From Candidatus Komeilibacteria bacterium RIFCSPLOWO2_02_FULL_48_11 (GTDB lineage: Bacteria; Patescibacteriota; Patescibacteriia; UBA2169), in assembly GCA_001818435.1 (NCBI GenBank), contig MHKO01000056.1, positions 3,320 through 8,848 of the forward strand: a stretch of 5,529 nt of DNA, in the 5' to 3' direction. Made by a program: the position numbers and the translations under genes. This document shows positions 1 to 4,624 of the stretch, one piece after another (positions within the stretch are counted from its first letter, which is position 1; each line of letters begins with the position of its first letter). Under the pieces are notes generated by a model. The model did no database searches and had not been told where the DNA came from. It saw nothing but the letters and a program-made list of their open reading frames with translations.

Positions 1-294
1 ATTGCTATCGCTAAAAGAAAAAGCCGCCGTTACTGCCCCCAAAGTGGTGGTCACGGTCGGGTTGATTTTTAGTTTAACAATCGCCGTGGCGGCTGAACTG
101 GCTTTAATGGGCGCACCCGGAAAATTGCCATTAATCAGGCCAACCGAATCAGCCGTAACGGCCGCGGCCGCGGCTGCCGGCAGCGGGGCTAAAAATAAAG
201 CCGGGCCCAAAGACCAGGTAATAACCGTGATAACGGTTGTCCAAGTTAGGAAACGTTGTAATTTCCTTAAGCCCTTAGTGATGAATGTAGTCAT
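1..294 (-). CDS. Secreted/surface beta-domain protein, N-terminal part (runs off left edge)
   Basis: Starting at the ATG at 294 and reading leftward, the frame stays open for 98 codons to the window edge. The first 45 residues form a classic signal peptide: a basic n-region (KGLRKLQR, residues 7-14), a hydrophobic core (about 15-38) and an AAAAAA run at 40-45 as the likely cleavage zone. The mature part begins VTADSVGLINGNFPG and moves into Thr/Val/Ala-rich, beta-strand-like sequence (AIVKLKINPTVTTTLGAV, 71-88). From memory, this matches the N-termini of large exported surface or S-layer-like proteins in Patescibacteria, but the rest is missing, so the function is open. There is no Shine-Dalgarno sequence before the ATG. 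A hairpin ends 15 nt upstream and a TATAAA lies at 299-304, which would fit a leaderless message. An opposite-strand frame over the same DNA is an alanine-rich shadow. Confidence 0.78.
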   Translation of the reverse strand, partial: MTTFITKGLRKLQRFLTWTTVITVITWSLGPALFLAPLPAAAAAAVTADSVGLINGNFPGAPIKASSAATAIVKLKINPTVTTTLGAVTAAFSFSDSN

Positions 295-305
295 ATTTTT
301 TATAC

Positions 306-327
306 AAAAAAATCCCTAGCGGGATTT
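306..327 (-). terminator. Terminator-like hairpin just upstream of the secreted-protein start
   Basis: Perfect 7-bp stem AAATCCC/GGGATTT (310-316 and 321-327) with the 4-nt loop TAGC. On the minus strand the stem runs into seven T's (312-306, three of them in the stem), as in a short intrinsic terminator. On the plus strand the following sequence is a poor U-tract. The odd part is the position: the minus-strand coding start at 294 comes right after it. It could insulate the gene from upstream minus-strand transcription or act as an attenuator. Confidence 0.5.
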
Positions 328-431
328 AATTATTTTTAATAATAAAATTAAGTTTAAAATTAATAAACTGGGGCTTTTTTTACTTTTTTTTATCAAGAAC
401 GATGGCAACATCAAAAAAATTGCTTTTTTTA

Positions 432-466
432 TTGGCTAAAGCGTTGGCTTAAGCGTAAGTAAGTAA
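432..466. repeat. Tandem 12-bp repeat plus (GTAA)3
   Basis: TTGGCTAAAGCG (432-443) is followed directly by TTGGCTTAAGCG (444-455), two units that differ at one base. Three GTAA units then run through 455-466. The two copies could be a paired binding site or simple slippage products. No function can be assigned from the sequence. Confidence 0.6.
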
Positions 467-534
467 TATGTTTGCTTCTATTGTGACAAATAAACCACCG
501 AGCGTCAATTAAAAATAACTGTCAGTTGTCCACA

Positions 535-563
535 TCGACCTTTTTTTGTAAAAATGTTATAAT
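535..563 (+). promoter_or_regulatory. Sigma-70-type promoter of the redox/ECF cluster
   Basis: A perfect -10 TATAAT (558-563) is preceded by TG at 555-556, giving an extended -10 (TGnTATAAT). A moderate -35, TCGACC (535-540, four of six matches to TTGACA), lies 17 bp upstream. Transcription should begin near 570, just before the inverted repeat at 573-604, leaving a leader of about 120 nt before the ATG at 693. The arms TTTGTAA (545-551) and TTACAAA (563-569) form a 7-bp inverted repeat straddling the -10. Confidence 0.65.
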
Positions 564-572
564 TACAAATAA

Positions 573-604
573 GGTCGTAGTGAAAGTTTGCTTTCATTAC
601 GACC
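573..604 (+). promoter_or_regulatory. 14-bp inverted repeat at the predicted transcript start (5' hairpin or operator)
   Basis: GGTCGTAGTGAAAG (573-586) pairs with CTTTCATTACGACC (591-604) across the loop TTTG. All 14 positions pair in RNA, one of them as G-U. It starts only a few bases after the predicted transcription start, so it could be a 5'-end stabilising hairpin or an operator for a dimeric regulator. On the minus strand the U-tract after it is poor, so it is not a good terminator there. Confidence 0.6.
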
Positions 605-656
605 GAATGATGTAATTTTATTGCCTTATAATATGATTTAGTTAATTATTAAAGAG

Positions 657-680
657 TTCCGCGTTGAAAGCGGGACGGAG
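657..680 (+). promoter_or_regulatory. Hairpin abutting the ribosome binding site of the first cluster gene
   Basis: TTCCGC (657-662) pairs with GCGGGA (670-675), one pair being G-U, with the 7-nt loop GTTGAAA. One base later comes GGAG (677-680), the best Shine-Dalgarno-like sequence in the leader, 12 nt before the ATG at 693. The spacing is a little long. A hairpin this close to the ribosome site could modulate initiation. I do not recognise a known riboswitch class here. Confidence 0.45.
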
Positions 681-692
681 TAAAACAAAAAT

Positions 693-956
693 ATGTTGAA
701 CACCATAGGCCAAATCTTAAGAGACGCGGCAGTGAATAACTTCGTATTCTCCCCCGGCTTCTGGCTCTCTAACTACTACTGGCTGCTGATACTGCTCTTC
801 TGGTCAACTATCTGGAAAGGCTTGGCGCTTTGGAAAGCTTCCCGGCGCCGCCAAATAGGCTGGTTCGTGGCTTTGCTGATTGTTAACACCGCCGGCTTGT
901 TAGAAATCTTCTATCTAGCGGCCTACCATGACATGAAAGACAAGGCCAAAAAATAA
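693..956 (+). CDS. DUF5652-like small membrane protein
   Basis: An 87-residue protein with two predicted membrane helices (about 28-46 and 56-77), joined by a short basic loop (KASRRRQ, 48-54), and a lysine-rich tail ending KDKAKK. The core pattern WKGLALWKASRR...GWFVALLIVNTAGLLEIFYL matches what I remember of DUF5652, a small family with PLD-nuclease-like N-terminal similarity in some annotations and common in Patescibacteria. The biochemical role is unknown. By the positive-inside rule the loop is cytoplasmic, so both ends should be outside, although the basic tail argues against this and topology is uncertain. It is the first gene after the promoter. Its TAA overlaps the ATG of the CcdA-like gene by one base (TAATG), which implies translational coupling. 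Confidence 0.8.
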   Translation: MLNTIGQILRDAAVNNFVFSPGFWLSNYYWLLILLFWSTIWKGLALWKASRRRQIGWFVALLIVNTAGLLEIFYLAAYHDMKDKAKK

Positions 957-1732
957 TGCGCCAAAAAATACTGCTTGTTTTAGGAATACTATTCGTGCTG
1001 GCGGTGGTTTTTTTACAGGCCAGCGATATCGGGCCAGCGCTGTTTTCTAAAGCCGATGATTCCCGCTCCTGGCTGCCACTACTCTTGATTGTCGCGGCCT
1101 TAATAGACAGCATCAATCCTTGCGCTTTTTCCATACTGCTTTTAACCATTGCTTTTCTTTTTAGTTTAGGCAGCTTGCGAGGGCGGATTTTAGGCATTGG
1201 CGCCACTTACATCTTTGGCCTATTTTTGGTTTATATTCTCATTGGCCTGGGAATTTTGGGCGCCATGCAGGTTTTTGGCATTCCTCGGATTATGTCCAAA
1301 GTCGGCGCGGTGCTGCTGCTCGTTTTTGGTTTGATTAGTTTGCTCGGACACTTTTTCCCAAACTTTCCTGTTAAGCTAAAAATCCCCGAAAAAACCCACC
1401 AAACCATCGGCCGCTTAATGGCCAAAGCGTCTTATCCCACGGCCTTTTCTTTGGGATTGTTGGTTGGGATTTTTGAGTTTCCCTGCACTGGCGGGCCTTA
1501 TTTGATGGTGCTCTCCCTGCTTCACGACCAAGGCACCTATTTACTGGGCTTGGGTTACCTATTATTATACAATCTGATTTTTGTCCTGCCTTTGGCGGTA
1601 ATTCTCTTAATTGCCAGCGATGCTGGGCTATTTGAAAAAGTGCAGAATTTGAAAAAAACCAAAACCGGCCAAATGCGGCTCTGGGGCGGAGCGGCCATGG
1701 TGATTTTGGCCCTCATTATTTTTCTGCTATAA
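956..1732 (+). CDS. CcdA-like (DsbD-family) transmembrane thiol-electron transporter
   Basis: A 258-residue, very hydrophobic protein of the CcdA/DsbD transmembrane type. The family passes electrons from cytoplasmic thioredoxin through a pair of intramembrane cysteines to thiol proteins outside the cell. The two diagnostic cysteines are present in family-like settings: DSINPCAF (Cys56) at the start of the first core helix and FEFPCTGGPY (Cys177) in the pseudo-symmetric second half. An extra N-terminal helix (about 5-22, signal-anchor-like) comes before the usual six-helix core (about 40-258), and a basic loop (about 138-157) separates the halves. Length fits a stand-alone CcdA rather than full DsbD. 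The gene starts on the previous stop codon (TAATG), without a strong ribosome site. The anchored thioredoxin encoded two genes downstream is the likely electron acceptor. A cytochrome c maturation role is possible, but no haem-handling gene is visible. Confidence 0.88.
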   Translation: MRQKILLVLGILFVLAVVFLQASDIGPALFSKADDSRSWLPLLLIVAALIDSINPCAFSILLLTIAFLFSLGSLRGRILGIGATYIFGLFLVYILIGLGILGAMQVFGIPRIMSKVGAVLLLVFGLISLLGHFFPNFPVKLKIPEKTHQTIGRLMAKASYPTAFSLGLLVGIFEFPCTGGPYLMVLSLLHDQGTYLLGLGYLLLYNLIFVLPLAVILLIASDAGLFEKVQNLKKTKTGQMRLWGGAAMVILALIIFLL

Positions 1733-1742
1733 TTTAACTCCT

Positions 1743-2246
1743 ATGCCTAACTTTGACCAGCAAAATTTTCAAGCCCTGATAAAAAAAATCGAAGAGGCTA
1801 AAAAATCCGGCACTGTTGATTTGTCAACCGAGGAAGATTTAAGCATTGCCGTCATGAACCTCATCAGCTTGGAAGAGCATTTCTTTTTTACTGGCGAGAA
1901 AACCAGAGAAGCCAAATATTTTGACCTCATGGGCGAAGTCCGCGAGATGCGCAAAAATCTTTTGGCTCGGCTCATCGACAAGCATGAGGGCGAAACCTGG
2001 TGCATCACCAAACACCTTCTGGCTACCACCATGCGCTTGATTGAAGTGGGCACTAAACTGCAAACCGACGGCAAGAAAGACGAGGCTAGGCAGACTTTTG
2101 ACCAAGCCTATAAGATGTACGCCTTGTTCTGGGCTTTGCGTTTAAAACTGATTGACACGGCCGGTCTTAAAAAAACGGCTGAATCCGAAAAACCCTGGAC
2201 TCTCCAGGACATAGTAAATAAGTTAGTTGATTGCTGTGATGAATAG
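1743..2246 (+). CDS. Conserved-looking all-helical cytoplasmic protein of unknown function
   Basis: A 167-residue soluble protein with no signal peptide or membrane helix. I do not recognise a named domain, though it resembles hypothetical proteins I associate with Patescibacteria redox clusters. It appears wholly alpha-helical: helix 9-22, then LSIAVMNLISLEEHFFFTGEK (33-53), a charged helix with EVREMRKNLLARLIDKHEGE (65-84), WCITKHLLATTMRLIEVGTKL (86-106), and a TPR-like helix pair, KKDEARQTFDQAYKMYALFW (111-130). Candidate functional residues are the Glu44-Glu45-His46 cluster, Cys87 within WCITKH (His91), and the C-terminal Cys164-Cys165. Glu, His and Cys on a helical bundle could bind metal or sense thiols, but that is a guess. 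It starts 10 bp after the CcdA-like gene, with no Shine-Dalgarno sequence (CTCCT precedes the ATG), so it probably relies on coupled translation. Confidence 0.8.
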   Translation: MPNFDQQNFQALIKKIEEAKKSGTVDLSTEEDLSIAVMNLISLEEHFFFTGEKTREAKYFDLMGEVREMRKNLLARLIDKHEGETWCITKHLLATTMRLIEVGTKLQTDGKKDEARQTFDQAYKMYALFWALRLKLIDTAGLKKTAESEKPWTLQDIVNKLVDCCDE

Positions 2247-2300
2247 AAGCGCCTGCACGCCTCTGGAGGGGATATCTTCGCGGAGCAACGCTGAAAAACC
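2247..2300 (+). other. GC-rich intercistronic spacer with self-complementary segments
   Basis: This 54-bp spacer is the longest inside the plus-strand cluster and is more GC-rich than the genes around it. AGCG (2248-2251) can pair with CGCT (2289-2292), enclosing a small self-complementary CCTCTGGAGG (2260-2269). GGAG also occurs at 2282-2285, 15 nt before the ATG at 2301, which is far for a ribosome site. No promoter or terminator is evident. Confidence 0.4.
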
Positions 2301-2654
2301 ATGAAAAAAGTTTTTTTTATTATTACTTTAGCCGCACTGGCTGTCGTAGCCGTAGTTTGGCAAGTGGCTACCGGAGGGCAACCCAATCCCGAGCTGGATT
2401 CTTTTGCCCAGTGCTTAACTGACAAAGGAGTAGCGATGTACGGCGCCAAGTGGTGTTTGCACTGCCAGAATCAAAAAAAGGCGTTCGGCAAGTCTTTCCG
2501 CCTGATAAAATACCTTGAATGCCCGGACAACATAGAACTCTGCCTCGCCAAAGACATTCAGGGTTACCCGACTTGGATTATAAACGATAAAAAATACGAG
2601 GGCGAGCAAAGCCTGGCCAGTCTTTCCCAAATAAGCGACTGCCCTTTGTTGTAG
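2301..2654 (+). CDS. Membrane-anchored thioredoxin-like protein (VKOR-type Trx domain)
   Basis: A 117-residue protein with an N-terminal signal-anchor (KKVFFIITLAALAVVAVVW, 2-20) that should place the thioredoxin fold outside the membrane. The active site is WCLHC (Cys52/Cys55), followed by QNQKKAFGKSF. Pro90 in GYPTW is the expected cis-proline. The arrangement FAQCL...MYGAxWCxHCQNQKxxFG...YxEC...C...GYPTW matches the thioredoxin domain that is fused to, or paired with, vitamin K epoxide reductase homologues. Four further cysteines (38, 74, 81, 114) are typical of that subtype, so more than one disulfide is likely. No VKOR gene is present here. The upstream CcdA-like protein would instead supply electrons, favouring a reductase or isomerase role. 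Start chosen because it opens the signal-anchor directly. Ribosome site weak. Confidence 0.88.
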   Translation: MKKVFFIITLAALAVVAVVWQVATGGQPNPELDSFAQCLTDKGVAMYGAKWCLHCQNQKKAFGKSFRLIKYLECPDNIELCLAKDIQGYPTWIINDKKYEGEQSLASLSQISDCPLL

Positions 2655-2661
2655 TATTGTT

Positions 2662-3234
2662 ATGACCCCAAGCCCCCCGGAGAAAACCGACGAGGTTATT
2701 GCCGCTTTAGTGCAAAGCGGCAATAAAGAAGCTTTCGGCGAATTAGTGGCTCGCTATGAGGCCAAAATGATTCGCTATGGCCGGAAGTTCCTTTTTGGCT
2801 ACGAAGACGTAGAGGACGCGGTGCAAGAAGTTTTTATTAAAGCTTATCGCAATATCCAGAGCTTTGACGCTACCAAGAAACTTTCCTCCTGGCTCTACCG
2901 CATTGCCCACAATGAATTCATTAACACCATCAAAAAGAAAGGCAAAGAACCGCTGCCCTTTTTTGACGCTGATACTCTGTTTCCCCACCCGGTGAGCCCG
3001 GAAAAATCGGACCAGCAAACGCACCTGCGCGAGGCCAAAGAAATGATTGAATCGTGTTTAAGCAAACTAACGCCGAAATACCGCGAAATTTTAATTCTAT
3101 ATTATCTTGAAGAATTATCATATAAAGAAATAGCCGACGTATTGCGCGTCCCCATGGCCACCGTGGGCGTGCGCCTCAAACGCGGCCGCGAGACGCTGCA
3201 ATCTATCTGCCAAAAACAAGGCTTTAAGCTATGA
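2662..3234 (+). CDS. ECF-type RNA polymerase sigma factor
   Basis: A 190-residue sigma-70-family protein with the two-domain ECF layout. Region 2 (about 24-93) contains YEDVEDAVQEVFIKAYRNI (core polymerase binding) and SSWLYRIAHNEFINTIKK (-10 recognition and melting helix). A variable Pro/Asp-rich linker (94-122) follows. Region 4 (about 126-182) contains LTPKYREILILYYLEELSY and the helix-turn-helix KEIADVLRVPMATVGVRLKRGRETL, which reads the -35. It lacks sigma regions 1 and 3, as expected for this group. It begins 7 bp after the thioredoxin stop without a ribosome site, and its TGA overlaps the next ATG (ATGA). This pattern is typical of ECF genes co-translated with a membrane-bound regulator. 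Which promoters it controls is unknown; the promoter at 535-563 looks like a housekeeping-sigma site. Confidence 0.93.
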   Translation: MTPSPPEKTDEVIAALVQSGNKEAFGELVARYEAKMIRYGRKFLFGYEDVEDAVQEVFIKAYRNIQSFDATKKLSSWLYRIAHNEFINTIKKKGKEPLPFFDADTLFPHPVSPEKSDQQTHLREAKEMIESCLSKLTPKYREILILYYLEELSYKEIADVLRVPMATVGVRLKRGRETLQSICQKQGFKL

Positions 3235-3998
3235 CCCAATCTCTAAATTCATTAAAGAATAAAATACTGGAACGCATTGCTTCCGGCAAAGTCAATATGA
3301 AACCGCGCTGGTATTTTGTGCTGCGCCTTTTGGTTACCATTGCCTTGCTCGCTGCTCTTGGCGCGCTGGCCGTTTTCTTGTGCAGTTTTATCTTCTTTAT
3401 ACTGCCAGCTAATGGCAGTTGGTTCTTGCATGATTTTGGAGCTCCGGGCTGGCTTCACTTCTTCCGGCTCTTCCCTTACCTGCCGGCCGGGATTTTAGCC
3501 GCTTCCATTATATTACTAGGATTAATTTTGGAACGATTCAGTTTTGCCTACCACCGACCCATAATTTATTTGGGGCTGGCTACGCTGGTGGTGGTTCTGG
3601 CCGGCAGTTTTATCTTGGCCAAAACCCCCATGCACCGCGCTTTTTATCAACAATCCAAAAAATCGCCCTTCCCCGTGGTTGGCGATTTTTACCGCGGCTA
3701 TGGCCGGATGCGCAGTAATAATGTCTATTTAGGTACTGTTAATAACATAGCCACCAGCTCTTTTCAGATTGAAACCGAGAAAGGCGAACCATTGATTATA
3801 ATGATGGACGAAAGGACCAACTGCCCGTTTGGCTGTAACTTTGAACTAGACGATACGGTGATGATTATGGGTGAACGTTTTGACAATTCAGTAAATGCCC
3901 TTGGGGTGCGCAAAATTAAAGATGACGAAGGCTTTTTTGGGCCGCCAGACTGGCCTAGGCCGCCTCGCCGCTGCTCTGACAAAACAATGTGCCGCTAG
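3231..3998 (+). CDS. Polytopic membrane protein coupled to the ECF sigma factor (candidate regulator)
   Basis: A 255-residue protein whose ATG lies inside the sigma factor stop (ATGA). A short basic N-terminus (LKNKILERIASGKVNMKPRWY, 8-28) faces the cytoplasm. Three hydrophobic segments follow: about 29-58, 82-101 and 111-130. With the N-terminus inside and a basic cytoplasmic turn at ERFSFAYHRP (101-110), the remaining 125 residues should lie outside. Residues 163-230 look beta-rich and OB-like: VYLGTVNNI...FQIETEKGEPLIIMM...DDTVMIMGE...ALGVRKI. The external part contains Cys198/Cys202 (CPFGC) and Cys248/Cys254 near the end. There is no HxxxCxxC zinc-anti-sigma motif or recognisable anti-sigma domain, so a regulatory role rests on gene position alone. 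I recall similar proteins beside ECF sigma genes in Patescibacteria. Moderate confidence in the role, high in the gene. Confidence 0.87.
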   Translation: MTQSLNSLKNKILERIASGKVNMKPRWYFVLRLLVTIALLAALGALAVFLCSFIFFILPANGSWFLHDFGAPGWLHFFRLFPYLPAGILAASIILLGLILERFSFAYHRPIIYLGLATLVVVLAGSFILAKTPMHRAFYQQSKKSPFPVVGDFYRGYGRMRSNNVYLGTVNNIATSSFQIETEKGEPLIIMMDERTNCPFGCNFELDDTVMIMGERFDNSVNALGVRKIKDDEGFFGPPDWPRPPRRCSDKTMCR

Positions 3999-4003
3999 GG
4001 CAT

Positions 4004-4031
4004 GAAATATAAAAATTACAGCCTTTGTAAT
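4004..4031 (-). terminator. Likely intrinsic terminator of the minus-strand operon
   Basis: Read on the minus strand, ATTACA (4031-4026) pairs with TGTAAT (4020-4015) across the loop AAGGC and is followed by TTTT and then ATATTT (4014-4005). The stem is AT-rich and only 6 bp, so it would be weak. It is nonetheless well placed, about 30 bp after the DUF6580 stop, and has a proper U-tract only on this strand. No comparable terminator is seen for the plus-strand cluster. Confidence 0.5.
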
Positions 4032-4057
4032 ATTAGTGAAGCCGCAATCGGCTGCGG

Positions 4058-4624
4058 CTAGCTCTCTTCCGTAAGGGAGGAGCAAATCTCCATCCCCCGC
4101 CTCGAGCATAGGTCGGGGCGGGGGTGGGGGGCGAACCAGAGAGCAACCTCGTATAATCCGAAGAAAACCGCACTATAAAATAAATCGCCAGACAAGCTGT
4201 TGCGGAAAAAGGGAATACCGGCCAAATACGACGAGGCTAATCCTGAAAAATCAGTCTGATACATGCCGCTCCAGAGCCAAACCGCGGCATTGGTGATAAA
4301 AAAGAAAGCCAGGGAACCAGCCAGGCTGGTTATTAGAATTGTGAAAAACGAGTAACGCCTTTTTAGGGCATAAGCTGTAAAAGCAACTGCTAGATAACAG
4401 CCATAAACTGAAGCCATTATTCTCCAATCATAAGTTCCAATTACTAAATCAGTGGCCAATTGCGCCAGAAGCGGCAAAGCCAAGTAACGACGCGGCAGGA
4501 TAAAACCGCTGAAAATAAACAACGCACCCATTGGCGTGAAATTCCAAGGATGAGGGGTGAGGCGGGATATGACGGCTATTGCGGTAAAGACAATTCCGAT
4601 GAAAACAAGGCATTTTTTGGACAT
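4058..4624 (-). CDS. DUF6580-like polytopic membrane protein with a palindrome-encoded tail
   Basis: A 188-residue hydrophobic protein. The family signature as I remember it for DUF6580 is present: RLTPHPWNFTPMGALFIFSG near the N-terminus (21-40), a D59 in LATDLVIG, ITNAAVWLWSGMY (110-122), and AGIPFFRNSLSGDLFYSAVFFG (135-156). About five membrane segments are visible. Family members resemble the small substrate-binding S components of ECF transporters; the substrate is unknown. ATG 4624 is chosen because the family-like N-terminus begins there. The frame stays open upstream to an ATG at 4675 and a TTG at 4738, but that stretch (WAAIPS etc.) is repeat-like DNA. The hydrophobic core ends near residue 165. 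Residues 166-188 are hydrophilic and come from a GC-rich palindrome, so the tail is probably acquired. The DUF4430 gene lies 118 bp upstream on the same strand. Confidence 0.82.
   Translation of the reverse strand: MSKKCLVFIGIVFTAIAVISRLTPHPWNFTPMGALFIFSGFILPRRYLALPLLAQLATDLVIGTYDWRIMASVYGCYLAVAFTAYALKRRYSFFTILITSLAGSLAFFFITNAAVWLWSGMYQTDFSGLASSYLAGIPFFRNSLSGDLFYSAVFFGLYEVALWFAPHPRPDLCSRRGMEICSSLTEES
4064..4124. repeat. GC-rich palindromic element overlapping the DUF6580 3' end
   Basis: CCCCCGCCTCGA (4094-4105) pairs with TCGGGGCGGGGG (4113-4124) around a 7-nt loop, giving a 12-bp stem with one G-U. Just beside it, CTCTTCC (4064-4070) pairs with GGAGGAG (4076-4082), and GGAG/CTCC (4079-4082 and 4088-4091) offers an alternative pairing. 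The composition is strikingly more GC-skewed than the flanks. The main stem encodes residues about 167-177 of the DUF6580 protein in frame. No T-tract follows on either strand, so it is not a terminator. Confidence 0.6.

Larger units (their letters stand above)
295..692. other. Divergent intergenic region (398 bp), AT-rich and structured
   Basis: No convincing coding sequence is seen on either strand. From left to right it holds: the minus-strand terminator-like hairpin (306-327); a low-complexity A/T stretch (328-430) with several poly-T runs; a tandem 12-bp repeat followed by three GTAA units (432-466); a non-descript segment (467-534); a plus-strand promoter (535-563); a 14-bp inverted repeat (573-604); a second TATAAT (627-632) without a good -35; and a hairpin with an adjoining ribosome binding site (657-680). 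It must contain the promoters of both divergent transcripts. Only the plus-strand promoter is clear. Confidence 0.7.

Noticed and set aside
2..319. Plus-strand alanine-rich frame of 105 codons at the left edge
   Set aside because: The opposite strand in the same DNA encodes a textbook signal peptide and beta-rich mature start from an ATG at 294; the plus frame ends inside the terminator-like hairpin and looks like its shadow.
413..428. A-run/T-run self-complementarity around TTGC
   Set aside because: Homopolymer A/T pairing in a low-complexity region; not distinguishable from base composition.
526..534. TTGTCCACA, one base from the DnaA box TTATCCACA
   Set aside because: A single near-match in a promoter region with no cluster of boxes and no dnaA/dnaN neighbours; not evidence for an origin.
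627..632. Second TATAAT in the leader as an independent promoter
   Set aside because: No acceptable -35 at 16-18 bp and no extended -10; the promoter at 535-563 is much better. A minor start cannot be excluded.
570..692. Known riboswitch in the cluster leader
   Set aside because: Two hairpins are present, but I could not match conserved cores of the classes I considered (preQ1, fluoride, guanidine, TPP).
883..1206. Minus-strand frame of 107 codons over the CcdA-like gene
   Set aside because: Low-information, basic translation opposite a gene with clear family motifs; no start signal.
4040..4059. AGCCGC/GCGGCT hairpin at the DUF6580 stop as a terminator
   Set aside because: No T-tract follows on either strand; the AT-rich hairpin at 4015-4031 with T's after it on the minus strand is the better candidate.
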